Shown here: positions 1 to 6,480 of the stretch, one piece after another
Numbering within the stretch: position 1 is the first letter of the stretch
How the letters are laid out: every line of letters starts with the position of its first letter
Assembly (NCBI GenBank): GCA_019873735.1
Contig: JAIOAQ010000030.1
Coordinates: 1 to 36,443, forward strand
Reading direction: 5' to 3'
DNA length: 36,443 nt
DNA from: Chloroflexota bacterium
GTDB taxonomy: Bacteria > Chloroflexota > Anaerolineae > Anaerolineales > Villigracilaceae
The notes under the pieces: generated by a model
Told to the model about the DNA's origin: nothing
The model's input: the letters and a program-made list of their open reading frames with translations, nothing else
Databases searched by the model: none
Made by a program: the position numbers and the translations under genes

Positions 1-265
1 TTAGTGAGATATAGAACATGGCAATTTGTTTCAGGCGCCCATACCGCACGCGTAAAAACAATATCGTGTCAATCAAGATGAGCGTCAGCCCAACGGCCAG
101 GTATATGCCTGTTTTTTTATACGCGAAGGGCACGCTGACAGTATAGAGAATCGCCATGGTCAGCGAGACCAGGAGAATGGCGTGCAATAGAGCCGCCTGA
201 TGCGTTTTGGTTTCATTGCCTGGAAAGGAGGGGGGGACAAAAAATTGCATCAGCCGTTTTATCAT
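1..265 (-). CDS. N-terminal fragment of a membrane protein, possibly a sensor histidine kinase
   Basis: The reading frame is open to the left edge, so only the first 88 residues are visible. It starts at an ATG preceded by a strong Shine-Dalgarno (GAAGGAG, about 7 nt upstream). The protein begins MIKRLMQFFVPPSFPG and then shows two hydrophobic segments, roughly residues 25-48 and 53-72, followed by a basic stretch (RVRYGRLKQ). This layout, a short amphipathic start followed by a multi-span membrane module, resembles the sensor region of membrane histidine kinases or GGDEF proteins in Chloroflexota, but no signalling domain is in view. The membrane location is well supported; the sensor role is a guess. 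It is divergent from tRNA-Leu. Confidence 0.55.
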   Translation of the reverse strand, partial: MIKRLMQFFVPPSFPGNETKTHQAALLHAILLVSLTMAILYTVSVPFAYKKTGIYLAVGLTLILIDTILFLRVRYGRLKQIAMFYISL

Positions 266-402
266 TTCTCAACTCCTTCAAAATTGCGAGCGTAGATCCC
301 TCTTTGTGCGGCCCGCACGCTGCTTAATCCTGCCGATAAAATTAAGTCTGGAGGGGGACGGGTAGTGTCTGCCGGCAATGCAAGACTGCAACCGATTTTG
401 CA

Positions 403-430
403 TTGACAAGTCCCTGAACATGATTATAAT
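403..430 (+). promoter_or_regulatory. Sigma-70-type promoter of tRNA-Leu
   Basis: A perfect TTGACA (403-408) and a perfect TATAAT (425-430) are separated by 16 bp. The -10 box ends 11 nt before the tRNA 5' end, so the primary transcript would have almost no leader. Confidence 0.85.
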
Positions 431-441
431 ACCACCTGCTT

Positions 442-526
442 GCGCTGGTGCTGGAACTGGCAGACAGGTATGGTTGAGGGCCATATGCCGCAAGGCGTGG
501 GGGTTCAAGTCCCCCCCAGCGCACCA
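442..526 (+). tRNA. tRNA-Leu(GAG)
   Basis: A class II cloverleaf can be drawn. The acceptor stem is GCGCTGG/CCAGCGC. The D arm has a CTG/CAG stem and the anticodon stem is TATGG/CCATA around loop TTGAGGG, giving anticodon GAG. The long variable arm is TGCCGCAAGGCGT and the T arm is GGGGG-TTCAAGT-CCCCC. The discriminator is A and CCA is encoded in the DNA. The long variable arm with this anticodon identifies leucine. Confidence 0.95.
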
Positions 527-530
527 AGAG

Positions 531-566
531 AAGAGACGCTCCATCCGGGGGCGTCTTTGTGCTTTT
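531..566 (+). terminator. Probable terminator after tRNA-Leu
   Basis: The stem AGACGC (534-539) / GCGTCT (551-556) is followed by TTGTGCTTTT. It lies between tRNA-Leu and nnr and would separate the two transcripts. Confidence 0.55.
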
Positions 567-673
567 GGCCGGTGGTAGAATCAGCGTTGATATTCTCTGG
601 AAAGTTTCCTGTCCCGCCTGCGTGGATAGTTGATCTCTGGCGGGCAATCATTGCCGAAGGAGCAAAGATCCTT

Positions 674-2311
674 ATGAAACTGGTAAGCGTTGCAGAGATG
701 CGCACAATTGAACAGCAGGCCGATGCTTCGGGCCTGTCCTATGCGCAGATGATGGAGAACGCCGGGCACAATCTGGCTGCCATTTTGCTGGATTTGCCTT
801 TTACTACTGACGAAGAAGACCTTGAGATTCTGGCTTTGGTGGGACCCGGCAACAATGGCGGCGATACGCTGGTGGCTTTGAGCCTTTTGGCCTCTAACGG
901 CTGGCGGACGCGGGCTTACCTGGTCAACCGCAAGGCACAAGGCGACCCGCTGGTGGAACGCCTGAAACAGGCTGGCGGCGAGATGATGCTGGCAGAACAG
1001 GACCCTGCTTTTGAAAACCTGACGGCGTTTGTGGAAACGGCCGACATCGTGTTGGATGGCGTGCTTGGCACCGGCATTCGCCTGCCTCTGAAGGGAGATG
1101 TGGCCCGCGTCCTGGATGCGGCCAAGACGGCGATTGCCGCAGCCCCCGAGCCGCCTTTTGTCGTGGCTGTAGATTGTCCCTCGGGGGTGGATTGCGATTC
1201 GGGCGAGGCGGCCGAAGAGTGTATCCACGCCGACCTGACGGTGACGATGGCGGCGGTTAAGCGCGGCTTATTGAGTATGCCGGCTTTTGAGTATGTGGGC
1301 GAAATTGAGGTGGCAGAGATTGGCCTGAGCGAGACTCTTCCGGCCTGGAGTGCCGTCCAGAACTGGGTGGCCACAGCCGACGAGGTTGCTATGCTTTTGC
1401 CGGAACGCCCATTGGATGCTCACAAAGGGACGTTTGGGACGGCGCTGGTGGTGGCCGGCTCGCTCAATTACACGGGCGCGGCTCTGCTGGCCGGAAAAGC
1501 CGCCTATCGTGTCGGCGCCGGCCTGGTGACGCTGGGCGTGCCTTCTCCATTGCATTCTGCCCTGGCCGGACAATTTCCTGAGGCAACCTGGCTGCTTCTG
1601 CCGCATGAGCAGGGGGTGATCGCCGAAGACGCCGCTTCGGTGGTGTTTGAGAACCTGGAGCGGGCAACGGCCCTGCTGGTTGGCCCCGGCTTTGGTCTGG
1701 AAGAAACGACCCATAAATTCCTTGAGGCTCTGTTAGGTCGAAAGGTGCCCCTGCGCAAGGGCGGCGGGCGCATTGGCTTTGTTCATACCGGGGACGAGAA
1801 ACCGGCCGCAGAAGATATTGCTCTGCCGCCGATTGTATGCGACGCCGATGGTTTGAAATTGTTGGCCCGCATTTCAGACTGGCCAAAGCGCTTGCCGGCT
1901 CCCGCGGTGCTCACGCCGCATCCCGGCGAGATGTCTGTCCTGACCGGTTTGAAGGTGGCCGAAATCCAGCGTGACCGGCTGGAGGTTGCCCGCAAGTTTG
2001 CACGCGAATGGGGACATGTGGTGGTGTTGAAGGGCGCTTTTACGGTGGTGGCCGCTCCAGACGGTCAGACGGTTACGATCCCCGTGGCCTCGCCCGCTCT
2101 GGCGCGGGCCGGTTCCGGCGATGTGCTCGCTGGTTTGATCGTGGGCTTGCGCGCCCAGGGGCTGGATGCATACGAAGCGGCCGTTGCCGGGGCGTGGATT
2201 CATGCCCGGGCCGGGCTGGCAGCCGCCGAGCGTCAGGGCGGAACCGCTTCGGTCCTCGCGGGCGATATTCTGGAGATGGTCCCGGATGTGATGGCCGCGT
2301 TGCAGGCCTGA
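674..2311 (+). CDS. nnr: Bifunctional NAD(P)H-hydrate epimerase / ADP-dependent NAD(P)H-hydrate dehydratase
   Basis: This 545-residue protein repairs hydrated NADH and NADPH in the cytoplasm. The N-terminal YjeF_N domain (about residues 1-215) epimerises the R and S forms and carries the motif GPGNNGGD. The C-terminal ribokinase-like domain (about 235-540) dehydrates S-NAD(P)HX using ADP; it shows TPHPGEM, VLKGAFTVV and the catalytic GSGDVLAG motif. Length and domain order fit the bacterial fused enzyme. The start chosen is the ATG with AAGGAG 11 nt upstream and the family's usual beginning (MKLVSVAEMRTIEQ). A longer in-frame extension begins inside tRNA-Leu and is not credible. It stands alone between two terminators. 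Confidence 0.93.
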   Translation: MKLVSVAEMRTIEQQADASGLSYAQMMENAGHNLAAILLDLPFTTDEEDLEILALVGPGNNGGDTLVALSLLASNGWRTRAYLVNRKAQGDPLVERLKQAGGEMMLAEQDPAFENLTAFVETADIVLDGVLGTGIRLPLKGDVARVLDAAKTAIAAAPEPPFVVAVDCPSGVDCDSGEAAEECIHADLTVTMAAVKRGLLSMPAFEYVGEIEVAEIGLSETLPAWSAVQNWVATADEVAMLLPERPLDAHKGTFGTALVVAGSLNYTGAALLAGKAAYRVGAGLVTLGVPSPLHSALAGQFPEATWLLLPHEQGVIAEDAASVVFENLERATALLVGPGFGLEETTHKFLEALLGRKVPLRKGGGRIGFVHTGDEKPAAEDIALPPIVCDADGLKLLARISDWPKRLPAPAVLTPHPGEMSVLTGLKVAEIQRDRLEVARKFAREWGHVVVLKGAFTVVAAPDGQTVTIPVASPALARAGSGDVLAGLIVGLRAQGLDAYEAAVAGAWIHARAGLAAAERQGGTASVLAGDILEMVPDVMAALQA

Positions 2312-2324
2312 CGTGTGAATGATC

Positions 2325-2360
2325 AAAAAAAGGACGCCCGTTCAGAAAGGGCGTCTTTTT
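2325..2360 (+). terminator. Bidirectional Rho-independent terminator
   Basis: GACGCCC (2333-2339) pairs with GGGCGTC (2349-2355). A run of seven A lies on one side and five T on the other, so it can stop nnr from the left and the SPFH gene from the right, which converge here. Confidence 0.85.
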
Positions 2361-2377
2361 GATTCGGTTTTGGTTTT

Positions 2378-3424
2378 CTATCCTTTGAGGAATTCTTCCA
2401 GGGCTGCCTTGCTGATGCGGTAGGCGTTGCCGATCTTCTTGGCTTTGAGTTCGCCCGAGGTAATGGCAGCGATGACATCCTCTTCAGAAACCTTGAGGAA
2501 GGAGGCGGCTTCGGTCGGGGTCATGACGTCGGGCATGACGGCAGCCGCGCCGGATGCGGCTGGCTGACCTTGCTGCTGCATGGCGCCCGAGGTGGCCTGT
2601 TGCATCAGGTTCCCGATTCCCATGCCGGCGCCGATTCCGGCGGTGAGACCCGCTCCGCCGCTCGGGTTTTGGGCCGCGTCGCGCATGGCGTCGGCGGCCT
2701 GTAACTGGGTGTAGGTGGCCATGTCGAGCATGCCCATGTCGCGCAGTTCTTGCGCCGATTTCTCAGACGGCTTGAGGTTGCCAATGTAGAAGGACTTGAG
2801 CATCAAACCGATGGCGGCAAAGTCGTCCTGCGCCTTGGCGCGCACGGCAGCGCCGAGTTCTTCGGTCAGGCCGATCATCTCCGGGACGCTGTGCTTGATG
2901 GCTGTTTCACCAAGGGCATCCTGCAACTTGGACAGGAGCATGGTGCGCAGGCGCTCCTCGATGTCACCCGTGCGGTAGAAACCTTGCGTGCCGACAATCT
3001 GGGTGACGAATTGTTGCGGGTCTGAGACTTGAAAAGAGTAAGTGCCAAAGCCCTGCAAGAGTGCTACTCCCAGCCCCATGCCCGGATTGCGGACGATAAT
3101 AGGCTGAGGCGTGCCCCACTTGCGGTTGGCAAACTCTTTCATGGAGACGTAGTACACTTCGGCCGTGAAGACGGTCTTGCCGCTGGTAAAAATATCCTGG
3201 AGTTTTTGGGTAATCAGGGGGATGTTGGCGGTGGCAATGGTGTGCCGGCCAGGACCAAATTTATCCAGCGCGTTGCCGTCGCGAAAGAATACGGCTGTCT
3301 GCGCTTCGCGTACGATGACTTGTGAGCCGAGGCGGAAATCGCCGCTGCCGGTTTCGGGGAAGCGGTGGACGATTTCATCTGCCATTTCGTTCGGGTATTC
3401 GATTACGTCAAAAATGCGGGCCAT
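2378..3424 (-). CDS. SPFH-domain protein with C-terminal excisionase-like helix-turn-helix
   Basis: The protein has 348 residues. Residues 1-230 resemble the YdjI-type ('virion core protein') branch of SPFH/prohibitin-like proteins, with the typical FGPGRHTIAT and FGTYSF elements. A Gly/Ala/Gln-rich linker follows (about 255-300). The last 50 residues (MTPTEAASFLKVSEEDVIAA onward, ending AALEEFLKG) look like a MerR/excisionase-type helix-turn-helix of the kind used by DNA-binding domain HTH_17. Relatives often carry a zinc ribbon at this place, so the HTH tail is an alternative adaptor. SPFH proteins scaffold membranes or oligomers; the DNA-binding or protein-docking role of the tail is inference. 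AAGGAG lies 7 nt before the ATG. Confidence 0.8.
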   Translation of the reverse strand: MARIFDVIEYPNEMADEIVHRFPETGSGDFRLGSQVIVREAQTAVFFRDGNALDKFGPGRHTIATANIPLITQKLQDIFTSGKTVFTAEVYYVSMKEFANRKWGTPQPIIVRNPGMGLGVALLQGFGTYSFQVSDPQQFVTQIVGTQGFYRTGDIEERLRTMLLSKLQDALGETAIKHSVPEMIGLTEELGAAVRAKAQDDFAAIGLMLKSFYIGNLKPSEKSAQELRDMGMLDMATYTQLQAADAMRDAAQNPSGGAGLTAGIGAGMGIGNLMQQATSGAMQQQGQPAASGAAAVMPDVMTPTEAASFLKVSEEDVIAAITSGELKAKKIGNAYRISKAALEEFLKG

Positions 3425-3453
3425 TTAATCTCTCCTTGGTGATCCATGAATGC

Positions 3454-3482
3454 ATTATAGCCGATGCCGGGCTAGGGTACAA
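3454..3482 (-). promoter_or_regulatory. Promoter of the SPFH gene
   Basis: Read on the minus strand, TTGTAC (3477-3482) and a perfect TATAAT (3454-3459) are spaced by 17 bp, about 30 nt upstream of the start codon. Confidence 0.75.
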
Positions 3483-3813
3483 GTAGCACATTGGCGCGGC
3501 GCCCGATAGAACTTTGTCTGCGCTTTTGACGGGCAAGACCACGTGACAATCGCTTTTACCGTGAAGATATACGTTTGAATCGGCACGCGGTTGCTGTTGC
3601 AGGATTGGGCAGCCTTTTCGGCTCTTCCGTAATCAACTAACCCTCCCGCAGGTTAACGTTTTCCGGTTTTGAAGTTGCGCCAAAACCTGCGGGAGGGTAG
3701 GCGTTTACGATTTTCCCGTCAAAAACGGTAGAGCAGCCTTTCTAAATGGCAGAATTGCTGTCGCCGGAGGCTTTTCACAGGCAAAAAACTATGCTAAATT
3801 TGCACCCGTTCCG
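3483..3813. other. Gene-free spacer between two divergent genes
   Basis: I find no convincing reading frame here. The only marked structure is the inverted repeat at 3640-3698. A weak TG-TAAATT box at 3793-3800 could be the -10 element for the operon starting at 3814, which would leave a very short leader with no Shine-Dalgarno. Confidence 0.5.
3640..3698. repeat. 15-bp perfect inverted repeat with an alternative inner hairpin
   Basis: ACCCTCCCGCAGGTT (3640-3654) is exactly complementary to 3684-3698, with a 29-nt loop. Within it, GGTTTTG (3665-3671) can pair with CAAAACC (3681-3687), which overlaps the outer right arm, so the two hairpins exclude each other. No T-tract follows, so it is unlikely to be a simple terminator. 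It looks like a dispersed palindromic element. Confidence 0.75.
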
Positions 3814-4461
3814 ATGAAAAAAGAAGCCTACTTCTCTCCCGACTCCATCGCGGCGCGCGCGAAGTCCATGCTTGCTTCGCTTCCCGATTTTCGCCGGGGA
3901 AGCGCTTTGGAGCCGCGCCGCGCTGCCCTGCTCGTGCTGGACATGCAGGCGTATTTTCTCGACCCCGCCTCGCACGCTTTCGTCCCCAGCGCCCCGGCCA
4001 TCCTGCCCAACCTGCAGCGGCTGATTGCCGCCTTCGCCGCCCGCCGGCGGCCGGTCGTTTTCACGCGTCACACCAACACGCCCGCCGACGCCGCTTCGAT
4101 GGCGCGCTGGTGGCGCGACTTGCTCGCCCCCGATTCGCCCGCCAGCGCCATCCTCCCCGCGCTGGACGTGACGCAGGGCCTCGTCATCGAGAAGCACCAG
4201 TACGATGCCTTCTATCAGACCGAACTCGAGCAAGTCCTGCGCGCCGCCGGCGCGGAGCAGGTCGTGGTGACCGGCGTGATGACCCATCTCTGCTGCGAGA
4301 CCACCGCCCGCGCCGCCTTCGTGCGCGGCTTCGAGGTCTTCTTCGTTGCCGACGGCACGGCCACCTACACCGAGGCCTTCCACCGCGCCGCGCTGCTCAA
4401 CCTGACGCACGGCTTTGCCATCCCTGCGCTGACGGAGGAAATCCTGGAGGCGTTCCGATGA
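3814..4461 (+). CDS. Isochorismatase-family cysteine hydrolase
   Basis: This is a 215-residue cytoplasmic hydrolase of the isochorismatase-like fold. The catalytic triad is visible: D43 in LVLDMQ, K127 in IEKHQYDAF and C160 in MTHLCCETT, aligned to the TxxCxExT loop of the family. The substrate cannot be told from sequence; the fold covers nicotinamidases, N-carbamoyl amidases, isochorismate lyases and others. There is no clear Shine-Dalgarno, and the ATG lies close to a possible -10 box, so it may be translated from a near-leaderless mRNA. It is the first gene of a three-gene operon; its stop overlaps the next start as ATGA. Confidence 0.85.
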   Translation: MKKEAYFSPDSIAARAKSMLASLPDFRRGSALEPRRAALLVLDMQAYFLDPASHAFVPSAPAILPNLQRLIAAFAARRRPVVFTRHTNTPADAASMARWWRDLLAPDSPASAILPALDVTQGLVIEKHQYDAFYQTELEQVLRAAGAEQVVVTGVMTHLCCETTARAAFVRGFEVFFVADGTATYTEAFHRAALLNLTHGFAIPALTEEILEAFR

Positions 4462-5336
4462 CCGGGCAGCCGGAAATCCTGATTGTCGGCGCGGGGCCGG
4501 CCGGGGTTGCCGCCGCCATCCAGTTGAAGCGCAGCGGCGTGCCGTTCATCCTGCTGGAAAAAGATTCCGTCGGCGGGCTGCTGCTCAACGCCAACCTGGT
4601 GGAGAATTACCCCGGCTTCCCGAACGGCATCCCCGGCCCGAAACTGGCCGCCTTGTTCGAACGCCAACTCCGGCGGCTTGGCGTGGAGGTGACGCAGGAC
4701 GAACTCCTGCGGCTGGATTACGAGGAAACCTGGCTGGCCGAAACACGCCGGACCGTGTACCGGCCGCGCGTGGTTGTCCTTGCCGCCGGGACGCAGCCGC
4801 GCCCGCTGCCGGTTCCGATCCCCGAAGCGGGGCGCGGACGCGTCTTCAGCGAGGTGCGTCACCTGGCGGCGGCGCGCGGGAGCCGGGTCGTCATCGTCGG
4901 CGCGGGCGACGCGGCCTTTGACTACGCCCTCAACCTGGCCGGACGCGGCAACGCCGTCACCATCCTCAACCGGGGATGCGAAACCTCCTGTCTGCCGCTT
5001 CTCCGCGAGCGCGTTGCCGCCAACTCGAACATCGCTTACCGGGAACGAATCACCCTCCAGCGTGTCGAGTTCGATGCTTCCGCCAGTTGCCTTCAACTGC
5101 TCACCGATCACTGTTCACTATTCACTGATTACCTGCTCTTCGCCATCGGCCGCGAGCCCGCCCTGGGCTTCCTGACCGAAAACGTCGGCCGGCGGCAGGC
5201 CGCGCTGGCCAAACATGGTAAACTTTACTTTGTTGGAGACGTTCACAGCGGCCACTTTCGCCAGGCGGCGATTGCCGCCGGAGAAGGCCTGCGCGCCGCG
5301 ATGCAGATTTACGCCAATCGAGGAGTTGACGAATGA
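4458..5336 (+). CDS. Thioredoxin-reductase-like FAD-dependent oxidoreductase without redox cysteines
   Basis: The 292-residue protein has the two-dinucleotide-fold layout of low-molecular-weight thioredoxin reductases. The FAD site is IVGAGPAG (residues 9-16) with the partner ENYPGFP, the NAD(P) site is VVIVGAGDAAFDYA near 145, and the FAD-closing motif is FVGDV near 260. The CxxC expected just before the NAD(P) fold is absent (FSEVRHLAAARGSRVV), so it is not a thioredoxin reductase; a ferredoxin/flavodoxin reductase or a dedicated redox partner is possible. Residues about 214-226 (LLTDHCSLFTDYL) are encoded by an interspersed repeat related to one in the E2 gene. The start was chosen by ATGA overlap with the hydrolase and by the position of the FAD motif. 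Confidence 0.85.
   Translation: MTGQPEILIVGAGPAGVAAAIQLKRSGVPFILLEKDSVGGLLLNANLVENYPGFPNGIPGPKLAALFERQLRRLGVEVTQDELLRLDYEETWLAETRRTVYRPRVVVLAAGTQPRPLPVPIPEAGRGRVFSEVRHLAAARGSRVVIVGAGDAAFDYALNLAGRGNAVTILNRGCETSCLPLLRERVAANSNIAYRERITLQRVEFDASASCLQLLTDHCSLFTDYLLFAIGREPALGFLTENVGRRQAALAKHGKLYFVGDVHSGHFRQAAIAAGEGLRAAMQIYANRGVDE
5096..5135. repeat. Interspersed CAGTGA-type repeat inside a coding region
   Basis: Read on the minus strand this segment contains GTGAACAGTGATCGGTGAGC, nearly the same as units in the E2 linker at 29138-29242 (GTGAACAGT, ATCGGTGAGC, GTGAGCAGT). It is in frame and adds about 13 residues to the flavoprotein. Confidence 0.7.
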
Positions 5337-6280
5337 AAGTTTTTGCAGTTGCCGGCAGCGAAGAGGTTGCCACCGTTTACATGGCCGACATGGACGGCAA
5401 GATGATCGAGTTTGTCGAGGCGCTCCAGCCGCCTTATCGCCGCGACGAACGCTGGATTCTGATGGTTTCCACCCTCTTTGGCTGCCCCGTCAAATGCCAG
5501 ATTTGCGACGCCGGCGGCCAGTATCAGGGCAAGCCCTCGGCGGAGCAGATTCTCGCCCAGGTGGACTACATGGTGGGGCGCTGGTATCCCGACCGGCGCG
5601 TGCCGGCCTCCAAGTTCAAGATTCAGTTTGCCCGCATGGGCGAGCCGGCGCTGAACATGGCCGTGCTGGAGGCGCTGGAGCAACTTCCGCGCCGCTTCGA
5701 CGCGCCCGGCCTGATGCCTTCCATCTCGACCATTGCCCCGCACGGGACGGACGCCTTCTTCGAGCGGCTGATTGACATCAAGAACAGACTCTACCCCGGC
5801 GGACGCTTTCAATTCCAGTTTTCGCTTCACACCACCGACCCGGGCCTGCGCCGCCGTCTCATCCCGGTTCGCACCTGGACCTTCGAGCGGATGGCCGCCT
5901 ATGCGGACCGTTTCCTCCGCCCCGGCGACCGCAGGATCACGCTCAACTTCGCGCTGGCGGCGGGTTCGCCGGTCGAGCCGGAAGTCCTGCTGCGCCACTT
6001 CGACCCGCAGAAGTTTTTGATAAAAATCACGCCGGTCAACCCCACCTGCCGCGCCGTTCAGCATGGGCTGGTCTCGTACATTGACCCGCACGATCCGGCG
6101 AGCGGCGCAGAACTGGCCGGGCGGCTGCGCGCTGCCGGCTACGAGGTCATCGTCAGCATTGGGGAGGTGCGGGAGAATCAAATCGGCAGCAATTGCGGGC
6201 AGTATGTGCTGAGATACCTTGAGAGCCGGCAGGCTGTTCAGGGAGGCTATACCTACGCGGCAGAGCCGGTCACGGCGTAA
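5333..6280 (+). CDS. RlmN/Cfr-like radical SAM protein lacking the resolving cysteine
   Basis: The 315-residue protein has a CX3CX2C cluster motif (C51-C55-C58 in CPVKCQIC), ARMGEPALN (SAM-binding GEP motif), a SLH segment (164-166) and NCGQYV near the C-terminus (C288). This is the arrangement of the 23S rRNA adenosine C2 methyltransferase RlmN. C288 matches the methyl-carrying Cys (E. coli C355, CGQL). The residue matching E. coli C118, seven positions before the cluster, is M44. It is also shorter than RlmN and lacks its N-terminal RNA-binding domain. It is therefore a paralogue with an altered or different reaction, and the substrate is unknown. The ATG overlaps the upstream stop (ATGA), with GAGGAG 7 nt before it. 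Confidence 0.8.
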   Translation: MKVFAVAGSEEVATVYMADMDGKMIEFVEALQPPYRRDERWILMVSTLFGCPVKCQICDAGGQYQGKPSAEQILAQVDYMVGRWYPDRRVPASKFKIQFARMGEPALNMAVLEALEQLPRRFDAPGLMPSISTIAPHGTDAFFERLIDIKNRLYPGGRFQFQFSLHTTDPGLRRRLIPVRTWTFERMAAYADRFLRPGDRRITLNFALAAGSPVEPEVLLRHFDPQKFLIKITPVNPTCRAVQHGLVSYIDPHDPASGAELAGRLRAAGYEVIVSIGEVRENQIGSNCGQYVLRYLESRQAVQGGYTYAAEPVTA

Positions 6281-6362
6281 GTCTGCCAAAGGGATCGGCG
6301 GCGGGGACGCACGTGCCCGGCAGCCTGCGGCGCTGCCGGCGCGACGATTCATGCAAGCGGAC

Positions 6363-6400
6363 TCTCCCCCGGCGGGGTTTGCCGGGGGAGATGTTTTATC
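6363..6400 (+). terminator. Rho-independent terminator of the hydrolase-flavoprotein-radical SAM operon
   Basis: The 11-bp GC-rich stem TCTCCCCCGGC (6363-6373) / GCCGGGGGAGA (6381-6391) has a 7-nt loop and is followed by TGTTTTAT. Confidence 0.75.
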
Positions 6401-6480
6401 CTGCGCTGCGCGTAGCCACAATAACACAATTTTTTGCCCCCAATTTTCAGAACTTCAAGTGCCTGGCGGTCAAGCGGCCT

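Noticed and set aside
440-673. N-terminal extension of Nnr by 78 codons.
   Set aside because: It begins inside tRNA-Leu and crosses its terminator; the ATG at 674 has a good Shine-Dalgarno and the family's normal start.
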